DNA of 25,362 nucleotides, from the NCBI GenBank assembly GCA_946631345.1, contig CAMPAA010000012.1, forward strand, positions 1-25,362. Reading direction: 5' to 3'. Numbering within the stretch: the stretch's first letter is position 1; each line of letters starts with the position of its first letter. The notes beneath the pieces are model-generated. The model was not told the origin of the DNA. It saw only the letters and a program-made list of their open reading frames with translations, and did not search any database. Below are positions 1 through 8,349 of this stretch, in pieces. Both the position numbers and the translations under genes were made by a program. The stretch comes from an uncultured Verrucomicrobiota bacterium (lineage in GTDB: Bacteria; Verrucomicrobiota; Kiritimatiellia; RFP12; UBA1067).

Positions 1-1056
1 GTCTTCGACCAGTTCATCAAGTTCATGGTGCCGCTTATCATCCTCGGCCTCGTGGCTACGGCCATAGCCGAGACAGGCCATGGTGCCGGACGGATGCTGC
101 TTGTGACGGTGGCCCTCGCCTACAGCTCTACGCTTTTCGCCGGCTTTCTCGGCTATTTCGTCTCCGTGGCCGCGTTTCCGTCACTCGTATCCGCAGGCGC
201 GAACGATGCCGTGCGCGAGGCGGCGTTGGAGTTCGCGCCGTACGTCACGATCAAGATTCCGGCGATGCTGGACGTCATGAGCGCGCTCGTGTTCTCCTTC
301 ATTCTTGGCCTCGGCATGATCGTGGCCGATTCGGAGGTGCTCAAGCGCGGGTTTCTGGAGTTCCGCACCGTGATCACCAAGACGATTTCCGTGGCGCTGG
401 TGCCGTTGCTTCCCTTCTTCATCTTCGGGATATTCCTCGACATGACGGCGGCGGGCAAGACCAAGGCCGTGCTCAGCGCGTTCGCCGCCATAATCGCCGT
501 ATTCTCGCTGCTCACTTTCGTGGTGATCCTCATCCAGTTCTGCATCGCCGGCGCAATCGCCCGCAAGAACCCGTTCACCGCGATATGGACGATGCTGCCC
601 GCCTACATCACGGCGCTTGGAACCTCGTCATCGGCCGCGACCATCCCCGTAACGCGCGCCCAGACCATCGCAAACGGCGTGAGGCCGGAGGTCGCCGATT
701 TCGTGGTGCCGCTCTGCGCCACCGTGCACCTTGCCGGATCCACCGTGAAGATAGTGTCCTGCGCCGTCGCCCTCATGCTGATGGATGGCCGCGCCGACCA
801 GATCACCCTCGCGACATTTTCGGGGTTCATCTGCATGGTGGGAGTGGTGATGATCGCCGCACCGGGCGTGCCGGGCGGCGCGGTGATGGCCGCCCTCGGC
901 ATCCTCGAATCCATACTCGGGTTCAACCAGACGCAACTGGCGCTCATGATCACGCTGTACGTGGCCACCGACTCCATCGGCACGGCCTGCAACATCACGG
1001 GCGACGGTGCCATCGCCCTCATAATGAACCGCATCGCCCCGAAGGCTACCGCCTGA
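1..1056 (+). CDS. Dicarboxylate/amino acid:cation symporter (DAACS family), 5'-truncated
   Basis: The reading frame is open from the first base of the window, so the true start lies upstream; 351 residues are visible. It encodes a polytopic inner-membrane protein expected to import a dicarboxylate or amino acid with Na+ or H+. The family signature is clear: a hydrophobic, serine-rich hairpin (GTSSSAATIPVT, near residue 203) precedes a helix with PLCATVHLAGS. Near the C-terminus come a GVPGG element and an ATDSIGTACNITGDGAIAL segment, equivalent to the substrate-binding helix with its N-x-x-GD motif. Substrate cannot be assigned. It is the only plus-strand gene here. Its TGA at 1054-1056 lies inside the last codons of the convergent solute-binding protein gene, an 11-base tail-to-tail overlap. 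Family assignment is secure; the missing N-terminus is a window effect. Confidence 0.9.
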   Translation, partial: VFDQFIKFMVPLIILGLVATAIAETGHGAGRMLLVTVALAYSSTLFAGFLGYFVSVAAFPSLVSAGANDAVREAALEFAPYVTIKIPAMLDVMSALVFSFILGLGMIVADSEVLKRGFLEFRTVITKTISVALVPLLPFFIFGIFLDMTAAGKTKAVLSAFAAIIAVFSLLTFVVILIQFCIAGAIARKNPFTAIWTMLPAYITALGTSSSAATIPVTRAQTIANGVRPEVADFVVPLCATVHLAGSTVKIVSCAVALMLMDGRADQITLATFSGFICMVGVVMIAAPGVPGGAVMAALGILESILGFNQTQLALMITLYVATDSIGTACNITGDGAIALIMNRIAPKATA

Positions 1057-2563
1057 TACGCAGATGCTTCTCTATGCCGTACGGGAAATCGGTGGGGATG
1101 TAGTTCTCCACCCGGTCCCAGACGAGCGAATATACCTTTGGCGAATAGAGGAACAGCCACGGGCAGTCCTCCCGCACGATCTCCTGCGCAGTCTTCCAGT
1201 CCAACGCCTCGTAGGCGCGGTCAAAGGCCGGGTTTACGTACAGCGCATGGTTTGAGCCTGGCGAGACGTTCTTCGAATAGAACAGCTGGAGGAAGTTCTC
1301 GGGGTCGGGGTAGTCGCCGATCCAGCCGAGGTTGAACATCTGGGTGCGCCCTTCGCTCACTGCGGTGAGGAATGCGTCCCACGTCATGTACCGGGCCTCC
1401 AGCTCGATCCCCACGCGGTCGAAGAACGACGCCATCAGCTCCACCATCTCGCGCGCGTCCTGCGTGGCGCGGCCTACGGATATCTCCAGATGCAGCCTCC
1501 GACCCGTCTTGGGGTCAACGCCGCCAGAATAGCCGGCCTCGGCGAGCAGGGCCTTGGCCTTCGCCTCGTCGTAGGAGTATGCGAACGGCGTCTCCAGCCT
1601 GCCGTCGATCCCCGGCGGCAGCGGGCCGTCGCATGGCAGGATGCGGTCGTTCATGAAGCGCTTCCACGCCGGGAAGTCGAATGCGCAGTTGAGAGCCTGG
1701 CGGAGCTTGCGGTTGGGGCCAACAACCGGATCCTTCATGTTGAAGCCGACGTAGAACACCGACAGCGATGATGAGCTCATGAGCCTCATGCCCTTCTTCT
1801 GCAGCTGAGGCAGAAGCTTGCCGTCCTTGCCCACGACGGCATCCCAGTTGTCGCGCGATACGCTTCCGAGAAAGTCAAGCTCTCCACCAAGGAACATCAG
1901 CCACTGCGTAGCGACATCCTCCACGACGGGCAGGCGTATCTCGTCGATGTCCACGGGGTCGCGGTAGGACTCATTGCGCTCAAACACCATCTCATGGTTC
2001 TTGCGCCAGCTCTTGAGCCAATATGCGCCAGAACCCGAGCCGTCCTCGGCGACCACTCCGGTGTAGGGCATTGCCATCAGCCACGTGAACACATGCAACG
2101 GCTTCTTGAGCGTGATGACTACCGTCCGCTCGTCTCTGGCCTCCACCGACTTCACGGAATCCATAGTCCACATTCCGGGGCTGGCGTTTGTCTTGTCCGC
2201 AAGCCGGTCAAGGCAGCGCTTAACGTCCGCCGCCGTGACTGGGCGGCCATTGCGGAAACGCCGTCCCTCGGCGACTGTGAAAGTGTAGACAAGGCCGTCC
2301 GCACTCACCTGCGGCATCTCGCAGATGCATCCCTTGAGCCGGTATGGGCGCGCGGCATAGTCCACCTCCAGAAGCGGCTCGTACATGAGCCCGACTGCTG
2401 ATGCGGCCAGCACGTCGGCGGCGCGGATTGGATCCATGCTTGCGACCCGCCCAAAAGGGCGGCGGAACACCGTGCGTGAAGTCGGCGGCGGGGCTGCCGA
2501 CACTGCCAGGGCCGCCAGCATCAGCGCAACCGCAATTCGATGGGATGCCTTTGCCATAAACAT
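1046..2563 (-). CDS. ABC transporter substrate-binding protein, family 5 (peptide/nickel type)
   Basis: About 505 residues with an N-terminal Sec signal (MFMAKASHRIAVALMLAALA then VSAAP) and no lipobox, so probably a soluble periplasmic protein. It shows the SBP_bac_5 pattern: an N-terminal FGRVASMDPIRAAD segment, a YTFTVAEGRRFRNGRPVTAADV block, a GSGAYWLKSW block, and near the C-terminus MFNLGWIGDYPDPENFLQLF. The family binds oligopeptides, dipeptides or other small ligands for an ABC importer, but no permease or ATPase gene is in the window. The ATG at 2563 is chosen because it overlaps the upstream TGA (TGATG) with a GGAAG just before it, indicating translational coupling to the DUF5107 gene. 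The segment before EDCPWLFLYSP seems about 15 residues shorter than usual. The 3' end overlaps the plus-strand symporter gene. Confidence 0.88.
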   Translation of the reverse strand: MFMAKASHRIAVALMLAALAVSAAPPPTSRTVFRRPFGRVASMDPIRAADVLAASAVGLMYEPLLEVDYAARPYRLKGCICEMPQVSADGLVYTFTVAEGRRFRNGRPVTAADVKRCLDRLADKTNASPGMWTMDSVKSVEARDERTVVITLKKPLHVFTWLMAMPYTGVVAEDGSGSGAYWLKSWRKNHEMVFERNESYRDPVDIDEIRLPVVEDVATQWLMFLGGELDFLGSVSRDNWDAVVGKDGKLLPQLQKKGMRLMSSSSLSVFYVGFNMKDPVVGPNRKLRQALNCAFDFPAWKRFMNDRILPCDGPLPPGIDGRLETPFAYSYDEAKAKALLAEAGYSGGVDPKTGRRLHLEISVGRATQDAREMVELMASFFDRVGIELEARYMTWDAFLTAVSEGRTQMFNLGWIGDYPDPENFLQLFYSKNVSPGSNHALYVNPAFDRAYEALDWKTAQEIVREDCPWLFLYSPKVYSLVWDRVENYIPTDFPYGIEKHLRIRR

Positions 2564-5175
2564 CACCGCTTCCATTCTATGAGCTCCCACAAGGAGTCTG
2601 GCCAGTCGTACAGGAGACCGGGCCTGTCCGGCTTGCCCCGGCGCGGCATATCGTATGGCTTGCCCCGGCCGAGATTCTCAGGGAAGGAGAGCGCCTTGGC
2701 TACGGCTCTCCTGGCCTCCGCCCTGTCCCCGCGCGCCAACGCCTCCAGCGCGGCGTCCTTCCATGCCAACACCCATGCCGACATGGCGTCGTCCCCGTTC
2801 TCTGACGGCAGCACCTTCAGGTTCTCAAGATAGGAAATCGCCTTGCCGTGGCGCCCGCACCGCGCAAGCGCCATGCCGTAGGCCAGCTTGATCGGGTTTG
2901 CGTCGGGGAAGCGCGCCACATACGGCTCCACCTCAGCGCACGCCTTTTCCCACTCTTCGCCGGCGGCGAAATGCTGATAGATGGCGTAACCGGTGCGCCA
3001 CGAGTTCTGCAGCGCCGCCGCGCGCCTGAGATCGCGCAGGCTCGCCTCACCCTTGGTCCGCGATGCACGGTACAGGTAGAACGTCTCGTCGTCAGGCGCA
3101 TCGCCGCAAGCCTCCAGAAGCCTGTCCGCCCTCTCCTTCCACGCGTTGGCGGCAAGACCGACTGCGGCATAGTACTTGAACTTCCATTCCGGACGGTTCT
3201 CCGCCGCCCAGACGAGCGCAGGCAGAGTCTCTCGGCGGAACGGCAGAGCGAACGCGATCGGTTTCGCCGCCACGCCATCGAGAACCTTGGATGCCTCGCC
3301 TGCGCGCCCATTGCGGTTAAGCAGCGCCGCCAGGCGCAGTCCGCCGACGGGGTTGGTCGCCGCGAGCCGGAAAAGGCGTTCGGCATCTTCGTCGAGACCG
3401 GCCTCCTCGTACCATCCGCCCAGCTCCAGATATACCTGATGCGGAAACTCGCAGCGCACCAGCTCTCCGAACGGCGTGGTCGTCGCGTCGGCAAGATTCA
3501 GCTCATACCGTGCGGCGTGGAACAGCGGAACGCGCTCTAGTATCTGGCGCGCCAGCGAGGCGGCGGACGAAACGTCGCCGCGCTTCCTTGCGACGGCGAT
3601 TCGCGCCAGCCAGGCGTCGAGGTTGAGGCCGTTCGCAAGAAGGGAGTTCTTCGCCATGCTGTCTGCGGCATCCCAGTTGCCCTCACGCATCTCGGCCTTG
3701 GCCACGAGCGCGAATGCGGCAGTGCGGAACTGCGGCGAATAGGCGGCGAGCCCAAGCCGTTCCTTTGCCGCGCGAAGGTGCCCTTCGGCAAAGAAGGCCT
3801 GACCATCGGCGTAGTTGGCCTCAGGGGCGTATGTATCGACGGAGAGCGCAGCCGCAGCGCGGGCGTGGGCCTCCCCATACTGACCGCGACGCACCGCGAG
3901 CGAGGCGAGCAGGTTGAGCGCCGGAACGAAATACGGCTCCTGCTCAAGGCACTTGAGCAGCTCCTTCTCTCCATCGGCGTCCATCCGGCGCCGTATAAGC
4001 TGTTCTCCCTTGATGAAATGCCCGTAGGCCGTATCCCAGTTGAAGTCTTCCGGCATGGTCTGAGGACGCGACACGTAGTTTGTCGCGTTCCACGCCCTGT
4101 CGAACACCGCCTTGTCGCGAACCACACCCCACTGCTCTTCAAACACGTCAGTAGCGCCTGGCGCGAAGGCGGTATGCTTGAATGGCGTCGTATGCGTATC
4201 GGCTGGCTGGTTGAAGCAGCGCCCCGACTGCAGTTCCGTGTACTGGCCGTCCTCGTCCGTGAGCAGGTCCTCCCATATGCCGCCGGAACGCGACAGCGAC
4301 CACAGCCAAACCTTGCGCCCGTATTTCTGCGTTGCGTGGTTGGTGTGGATCGAACCGATCTTCTTCTCCGGCCACCATATGCCGTATATGGAGTTGTCGC
4401 CGTTTAGCACGTGCTCGGACTTCGGTCCGCCGAACGCATTGCCAGAATAGACGGAAAGGTCGTGTCCGTCTGCATCGATCGGCCAAAGGTGGGAGTCGCC
4501 GCAATGCCCGATATACGCCGAGCCGGGGAAGCAGAACTCCGGATTCCCGCGCACGGAATAGGCCGCGTTCATCCACTGGTAGTATGGCGTGGAGAAGTTC
4601 GAGCCGTTGAACCATGTCGTCCTTGTGAGGAAGTGGTCGGCATCCGGCGGGAGGTTCACCTCCACCTGCCACGTGGTGCGGCAGATGAGCTCGGTGTCGG
4701 CGCAGAAGTAGCTTGCGCTTCCGTCGGCGTTTGTGCGGCAGAAGTACGATACGGGCGTTGAGGTCGATGGGGAGTGGCCGATGATACCGAAATTGAACTC
4801 GATGCCGCCCGAGCACCACGGACCGCGCCGCGCGATGTTGCGGAACTTTACGGCGTGGTTGAAGTAGATGAACTCGTGGCCGGTTGCCTTGTCCACCGCA
4901 CCCCATATCTTGCCGCCGATCTCAGGCAGAATCGTGACCTTGATCTTGGCGTTCTCGAGGATGACGGCCTTCCAGCGCTTCGATACGCTCTTCGCGCTCG
5001 TTCCGTCGAAGAAGAAGTACGGATAGTTGTTTGAGGTGGTGCGCGGCACCGGATTGGGGTCCGAAAACGGATATGTCGGCAGCTCCAACTCTGTCTCAGA
5101 AACCGTGGCAACAGCAAACGCGGCGGACATGGTGAACGCCGCGTACATCACGGCAAGCGCAGTTTTCATCTTCAT
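2563..5175 (-). CDS. Secreted DUF5107 domain protein with C-terminal TPR repeats
   Basis: 870 residues. A signal peptide (MKMKTALAVMYAAFTMSAAFA) indicates export. Residues of about 45-350 form a DUF5107 domain, a galactose-mutarotase-like beta-sandwich often found with carbohydrate-active enzymes; visible blocks are ILPEIGGKIWGAVDK, HEFIYFNHAVKFRNIA, GGIEFNFGIIGHSP and YYQWMNAA. The rest, from about residue 375, is helical and TPR-like, with repeated alanine/leucine helices such as ALNLLASLAVRRGQYGEAHA. The biochemical role of DUF5107 is not established; binding or rearranging glycans is an inference from the fold. The start is ATG 5175 with GGGAG about 10 bases upstream; the next ATG, two codons in, is also possible. 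It is coupled to the downstream solute-binding protein by a TGATG overlap, and a 36-base gap separates it from ispA. Confidence 0.85.
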   Translation of the reverse strand: MKMKTALAVMYAAFTMSAAFAVATVSETELELPTYPFSDPNPVPRTTSNNYPYFFFDGTSAKSVSKRWKAVILENAKIKVTILPEIGGKIWGAVDKATGHEFIYFNHAVKFRNIARRGPWCSGGIEFNFGIIGHSPSTSTPVSYFCRTNADGSASYFCADTELICRTTWQVEVNLPPDADHFLTRTTWFNGSNFSTPYYQWMNAAYSVRGNPEFCFPGSAYIGHCGDSHLWPIDADGHDLSVYSGNAFGGPKSEHVLNGDNSIYGIWWPEKKIGSIHTNHATQKYGRKVWLWSLSRSGGIWEDLLTDEDGQYTELQSGRCFNQPADTHTTPFKHTAFAPGATDVFEEQWGVVRDKAVFDRAWNATNYVSRPQTMPEDFNWDTAYGHFIKGEQLIRRRMDADGEKELLKCLEQEPYFVPALNLLASLAVRRGQYGEAHARAAAALSVDTYAPEANYADGQAFFAEGHLRAAKERLGLAAYSPQFRTAAFALVAKAEMREGNWDAADSMAKNSLLANGLNLDAWLARIAVARKRGDVSSAASLARQILERVPLFHAARYELNLADATTTPFGELVRCEFPHQVYLELGGWYEEAGLDEDAERLFRLAATNPVGGLRLAALLNRNGRAGEASKVLDGVAAKPIAFALPFRRETLPALVWAAENRPEWKFKYYAAVGLAANAWKERADRLLEACGDAPDDETFYLYRASRTKGEASLRDLRRAAALQNSWRTGYAIYQHFAAGEEWEKACAEVEPYVARFPDANPIKLAYGMALARCGRHGKAISYLENLKVLPSENGDDAMSAWVLAWKDAALEALARGDRAEARRAVAKALSFPENLGRGKPYDMPRRGKPDRPGLLYDWPDSLWELIEWKR

Positions 5176-5211
5176 TTCTTCTCGTCTCCCTATAAGTTAT
5201 CCACAACCCTG

Positions 5212-5982
5212 TCACGATTTGCGCTCTGCAAGTCGTTCAGCCATCGCGACAAGCGGAGCGACATCCCCTGGCAAACCGTCCAGTGCCGCGACAGCCGCCG
5301 CCGTAAGCTCGTCTATCGCCCTACGGGCATCGCCAGCCGGGTTCGGCGAATCGCCGTCAAGAAGGTCGTCCTCAAGCTGGAACGCTATGCCGATGCTGAG
5401 GGCGTATTCGCGCAGACGCGCCACGTCATCATCGTTCCCTCCGCCGGCCAACGCGCCCATTTCGGCGGCGGCGACGAAAAGGTCCGCCGTCTTGTGGCGG
5501 AGGATGAAGTCTGCGTCGCCGCCGGCCAGATCCGCGACCTGTCCCTGCACCACGCCTACACCCGCCTCTGCGATGGCTGCCGCTATTCGCTCAGCATTGC
5601 GCGGCGCACGCACTGCGGTGCGGAATGCAAGAGCCTGCAACGCATCGCCCGCAAGTATGGCGTTCGCCTCGCCGTACTTAGCCCATACGCTCGGCGCACC
5701 GCGCCGCACGGCGTCGTTATCCATCGCGGGCAGGTCATCGTGCACGAGCGTGTAGCTGTGCAGAAGCTCGATCGCACAGGCAGGATATAGGGCATCCTCC
5801 ATCCTGCCGCCAACGGCCTCCGCCGCAGCCATGCACAGCTGCGGGCGTATCCGCTTGCCGCCGACCAGAACGGCATGGCGCATTGCGTCAAAGAGCACCG
5901 CCGGGCAGCTTCCGCCCAGCAGTTCAGCAAGAAGAGCATTTACCCTTTCGGTCATCGTTGGCATAGGATCGCCACAGCCCAC
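5212..5982 (-). CDS. ispA: Short-chain polyprenyl diphosphate synthase (farnesyl diphosphate synthase type)
   Basis: 256 residues; condenses isopentenyl diphosphate with allylic diphosphates in isoprenoid biosynthesis in the cytoplasm. The first aspartate-rich motif DDLPAMD (residues 82-88) follows HSYTLVH, and the second is DDLLD (205-209) in FQLEDDLLDGD. GGKRIRP (41-47), GEANAILAGDAL and GQVADL are the other family blocks. A tyrosine five residues before the first DDxxD matches bacterial FPP synthases and suggests C15 product; GGPP cannot be excluded. The GTG at 5982 is preferred because GAGGTG sits 7 bases upstream, inside the end of the phosphofructokinase gene; ATGs at 5964 and 5955 are alternatives. 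It is shorter than the usual 290-300 residues, mostly through trimmed loops. It lies one base downstream of the phosphofructokinase stop, so the two are co-transcribed. Confidence 0.9.
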   Translation of the reverse strand: MGCGDPMPTMTERVNALLAELLGGSCPAVLFDAMRHAVLVGGKRIRPQLCMAAAEAVGGRMEDALYPACAIELLHSYTLVHDDLPAMDNDAVRRGAPSVWAKYGEANAILAGDALQALAFRTAVRAPRNAERIAAAIAEAGVGVVQGQVADLAGGDADFILRHKTADLFVAAAEMGALAGGGNDDDVARLREYALSIGIAFQLEDDLLDGDSPNPAGDARRAIDELTAAAVAALDGLPGDVAPLVAMAERLAERKS

Positions 5983-5983
5983 G

Positions 5984-7189
5984 CTACAGCACCTCGCAGT
6001 GCGGAAGCTCGCCGACTATCGGCTTTGCGTAGTCAATGAACGCCTTGGTGACATCATGTCCGTTCTTGGCGATGAACTTGTCGGGCATGGAGCGTGTGAA
6101 CTTTGCCGCAGCTTGCGCGGGCAGCGCGACAAACTCCGCCCTGTACCGCAGCCCCTTTACGCGCTGTATGCCAATCGTCCCCTTCACGGGAACGCCAGCC
6201 GCGCCCTTCGCCGCCTTGAGCGCCATCGACACCGCAACGCCACCGGCCATGCGCGCCTCCTTCAGGTCGACTTCGCTCGCCACCCCGGGGAAGCTCCTCT
6301 GGAGATAGCCAAACGTGTCGGCGCGGACGCGCTTGACGGACGCCTTCGCCTTCAGGTGCCCCGCGAGAAAATCGCCGAGCGCGCCGGTACCGGAGAGCTG
6401 CAGATTGCCGTGGGAGTCCCGCTCGCCATTGGCGAACTTCTTGGCGAACAGTTCGCCATTCGCGTCGCGTATACCCTCGGAAACCGCCACCACGCACCGG
6501 CCGTGGCGCTTCATCGCGGCCTGCACGTCAGCCACGAAACCATCCAGCGAAAACGGACGTTCAGGCAGATAGATGAGATGAGGCCCATCGCCCTTGTTTT
6601 CACGAGCAAGAGCGGAGGCGGCCGTGAGAAATCCTGCGTCGCGCCCCATTATGATGTCTATCTTCACGCCGCCGAGCGCACGGTTGTCGAGATCGTCGCC
6701 CTTAAGCGCACACGCCACGAAACGTGCCGCCGAGGCGAAGCCCGGGGTGTGGTCGCAGCTGCGCAGGTCGTTGTCGATCGTCTTCGGGATGTGATAGACC
6801 ACGAGCGGATAGCCGTCCTTCTCGGCCTCTTCGCCAACGATGCGCGCGGCGTCCGCAGAGTCGTTGCCGCCAATGTAGAAGAAGAAGCCCACCGACAGCC
6901 GCTTGAACTCCTCGAAGATGCGGCGGCAGTCCTCCGCCGTGGGCTTCATGCGGCAGCTTCCGAGCGCCGATGACGGCGTGCGCGCGATGGCGTCAAGCCG
7001 CTTCGCCGTGACCTTTCGCAGGTCAATGTAGTCTCGCCCAAGAATCCCTTGTATGCCATGCCGCGCGCCAAGGATCCGTCCAATCTTGGCTCCGGATCTC
7101 TTCGCCGCGACGACAGCGCCGACGAGCGAGCCGTTTATGACCATAGAAGGTCCGCCCGACTGGGCGATCACCATGTTGTTTGCCTTCAT
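5984..7189 (-). CDS. pfp: Pyrophosphate-type 6-phosphofructokinase
   Basis: About 401 residues. Phosphorylates fructose 6-phosphate at C1 in glycolysis. The N-terminal AQSGGPSMVINGSL is the nucleotide/phosphate loop; YIGGNDSADA (residues 105-114), PKTIDND (135-141) and MGRDAG (181-186) are the active-site blocks. Aspartate in GGND and lysine in PKTIDND are the two residues that in this superfamily favour pyrophosphate over ATP, so a PPi-dependent, reversible enzyme is likely (inference from motif). The ATG at 7189 is used; a GTG at 7195 (adding two residues) has better spacing to the AGGAAAGG upstream and may be the real start. A TATAAT box at 7229-7234 lies about 35 bases upstream. It heads the unit pfp-ispA-DUF5107-SBP. 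Confidence 0.9.
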   Translation of the reverse strand: MKANNMVIAQSGGPSMVINGSLVGAVVAAKRSGAKIGRILGARHGIQGILGRDYIDLRKVTAKRLDAIARTPSSALGSCRMKPTAEDCRRIFEEFKRLSVGFFFYIGGNDSADAARIVGEEAEKDGYPLVVYHIPKTIDNDLRSCDHTPGFASAARFVACALKGDDLDNRALGGVKIDIIMGRDAGFLTAASALARENKGDGPHLIYLPERPFSLDGFVADVQAAMKRHGRCVVAVSEGIRDANGELFAKKFANGERDSHGNLQLSGTGALGDFLAGHLKAKASVKRVRADTFGYLQRSFPGVASEVDLKEARMAGGVAVSMALKAAKGAAGVPVKGTIGIQRVKGLRYRAEFVALPAQAAAKFTRSMPDKFIAKNGHDVTKAFIDYAKPIVGELPHCEVL

Positions 7190-7228
7190 CTTCACGATTG
7201 GTTTCCTTTCCTCTTCAAAGTGCTCCGT

Positions 7229-7237
7229 ATTATACCA
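7229..7237 (-). promoter_or_regulatory. Extended -10 promoter for the phosphofructokinase unit
   Basis: On the minus strand the sequence reads TGGTATAATACG: a perfect TATAAT (7234-7229) with the TGn extension immediately before it. No good -35 hexamer is visible at 16-18 bp, as is common for extended -10 promoters. The expected transcription start is near 7222, giving a leader of about 30 bases that contains the AGGAAAGG ribosome binding site. The promoter lies in the gap between the end of the pseudouridine synthase gene (7248) and the phosphofructokinase start. Confidence 0.65.
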
Positions 7238-7247
7238 AATGACGCAC

Positions 7248-8192
7248 TCAAACGTTGCCCCACGGCGGAAGGCCTGTGCGTATCTCGCATGGCGCTCCGG
7301 ATGACGGATGACGGAACGAGGCGGCAAGGGCGTGGAGGCAGTGCCCTTCCATGCCCTCCACCGCGAATGCGCCGTAGAGACGGTCGTTGACGATGTGCAT
7401 ACCGGCGAGCGCAAGCTGGGCGCGGATCTGGTGGGTTACGCCAGTGCGGATTGTGACCTCAAGCAACGTGCGCTCCTCGTTCCCGTCGCGCGTAAGCCCA
7501 ATGGGCCGATATGCCGTGACGGCATGCAAAGCCTTGTCCGCGAGTGCGGCACGTTCGCCCTCGGACATCCGTGCGCAGGCGATATCCACCATCTTGCAGT
7601 ATCCAAGCCCTGGCATATGGACGAGATCGTTCTCAAGCGTGCCGCCAACCGCCACTGCGCCCTCCACGAGCGCAAGATACGTCTTCTCCACCGTCTGGGC
7701 GGCGAACTGCGCGCGCAGATCGCCGAATGCCGCCGCAGTGCGGGCAACAAGGACAAGCCCAGAGGTGCCGGCGTCGATGCGGTGGAGCGCGCCCGCCATC
7801 AGCGGCGCATCTCCGACTCCCACACATTCCGGCCACCGCGCCACAACGCCATTCATGAGCGTGCCCGTCTCATGGCGGGAAAGCGGCTGCACTGGCATCC
7901 CAGCAGGCTTGTCGAACGCCAGAAGGTCGGAATCCTCAAAGATGCAGCGCGGGCGCACGGAATGGTCTGGTGCAGGGCGGTTGTCCTTGGCCTCGTCCAG
8001 CCGGACGACCTCCACAGTCTCGCCTCCGCGCAGCTTGAGCCCTTTTGGCGCCGGGCGGCCGTTCACCCTTATGCCGCCCGACTCGCAGGCCTCGCGTGCG
8101 AACGCCCGGGGCACGGACGGGAAACGCATAAGCAAAGCGGCATCCAAACGGATGCCGCCAGCTTCAACCTTGAATGTGACCTGCTCAATCAT
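7248..8192 (-). CDS. RluA-family RNA pseudouridine synthase
   Basis: 314 residues. Isomerises specific uridines in rRNA or tRNA to pseudouridine. An N-terminal S4-like RNA-binding region (GIRLDAALLMRFPSVPRAFA through GGIRVNGRPAPKGLKLRGGE) precedes the catalytic domain with FDKPAGMPVQP and the signature HRIDAGTSGLVL (from residue 137), whose Asp140 is the expected catalytic aspartate. A later QIRAQLALAGMHIVNDRLYG block matches the QIR region of RluA/RluC/RluD. The exact target cannot be told from sequence alone. The ATG at 8192 overlaps the last codons of the small lipoprotein gene upstream (8-base overlap), so translation is probably coupled. Confidence 0.92.
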   Translation of the reverse strand: MIEQVTFKVEAGGIRLDAALLMRFPSVPRAFAREACESGGIRVNGRPAPKGLKLRGGETVEVVRLDEAKDNRPAPDHSVRPRCIFEDSDLLAFDKPAGMPVQPLSRHETGTLMNGVVARWPECVGVGDAPLMAGALHRIDAGTSGLVLVARTAAAFGDLRAQFAAQTVEKTYLALVEGAVAVGGTLENDLVHMPGLGYCKMVDIACARMSEGERAALADKALHAVTAYRPIGLTRDGNEERTLLEVTIRTGVTHQIRAQLALAGMHIVNDRLYGAFAVEGMEGHCLHALAASFRHPSSGAPCEIRTGLPPWGNV

Positions 8193-8349
8193 AGCGTCCC
8201 GCCGCGTTTCCGGGGATCGGTATCTGCCCTTCCCAACCCTGATCGCGAGACCACGGCAGGTCAGAATCCTCAGCCGTATCGGCGATGCAGCCGGCCAGCA
8301 GCGCGAGCAACGCTAGAGCCAGCAGCCACTTATTCGGAAAATACGGCAT
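8185..8349 (-). CDS. Small lipoprotein (54 aa), unknown function
   Basis: A short frame between the coiled-coil membrane protein and the pseudouridine synthase. From the ATG at 8349 it encodes MPYFPNKWLLALALLALLAG followed by Cys20: a lysine n-region, a leucine/alanine h-region and a LLAGC lipobox, so a lipoprotein with a mature part of only about 35 residues (contains DLPWSRDQGWEGQIPIPG). Its start overlaps the end of the upstream gene by 20 bases and its stop overlaps the downstream ATG by 8 bases, an arrangement expected of a real, translationally coupled gene. I do not recognise the family; the W-x-G-x-x-P-I-P-G tail might be a conserved element. Confidence rests on the lipobox and the overlaps at both ends. 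Confidence 0.7.
   Translation of the reverse strand: MPYFPNKWLLALALLALLAGCIADTAEDSDLPWSRDQGWEGQIPIPGNAAGRYD

Noticed and set aside
5176..5211. Possible separate promoter for the DUF5107 gene (GATAACTTATAG region)
   Set aside because: No -35 at proper spacing and a poor -10; co-transcription with ispA is more likely.
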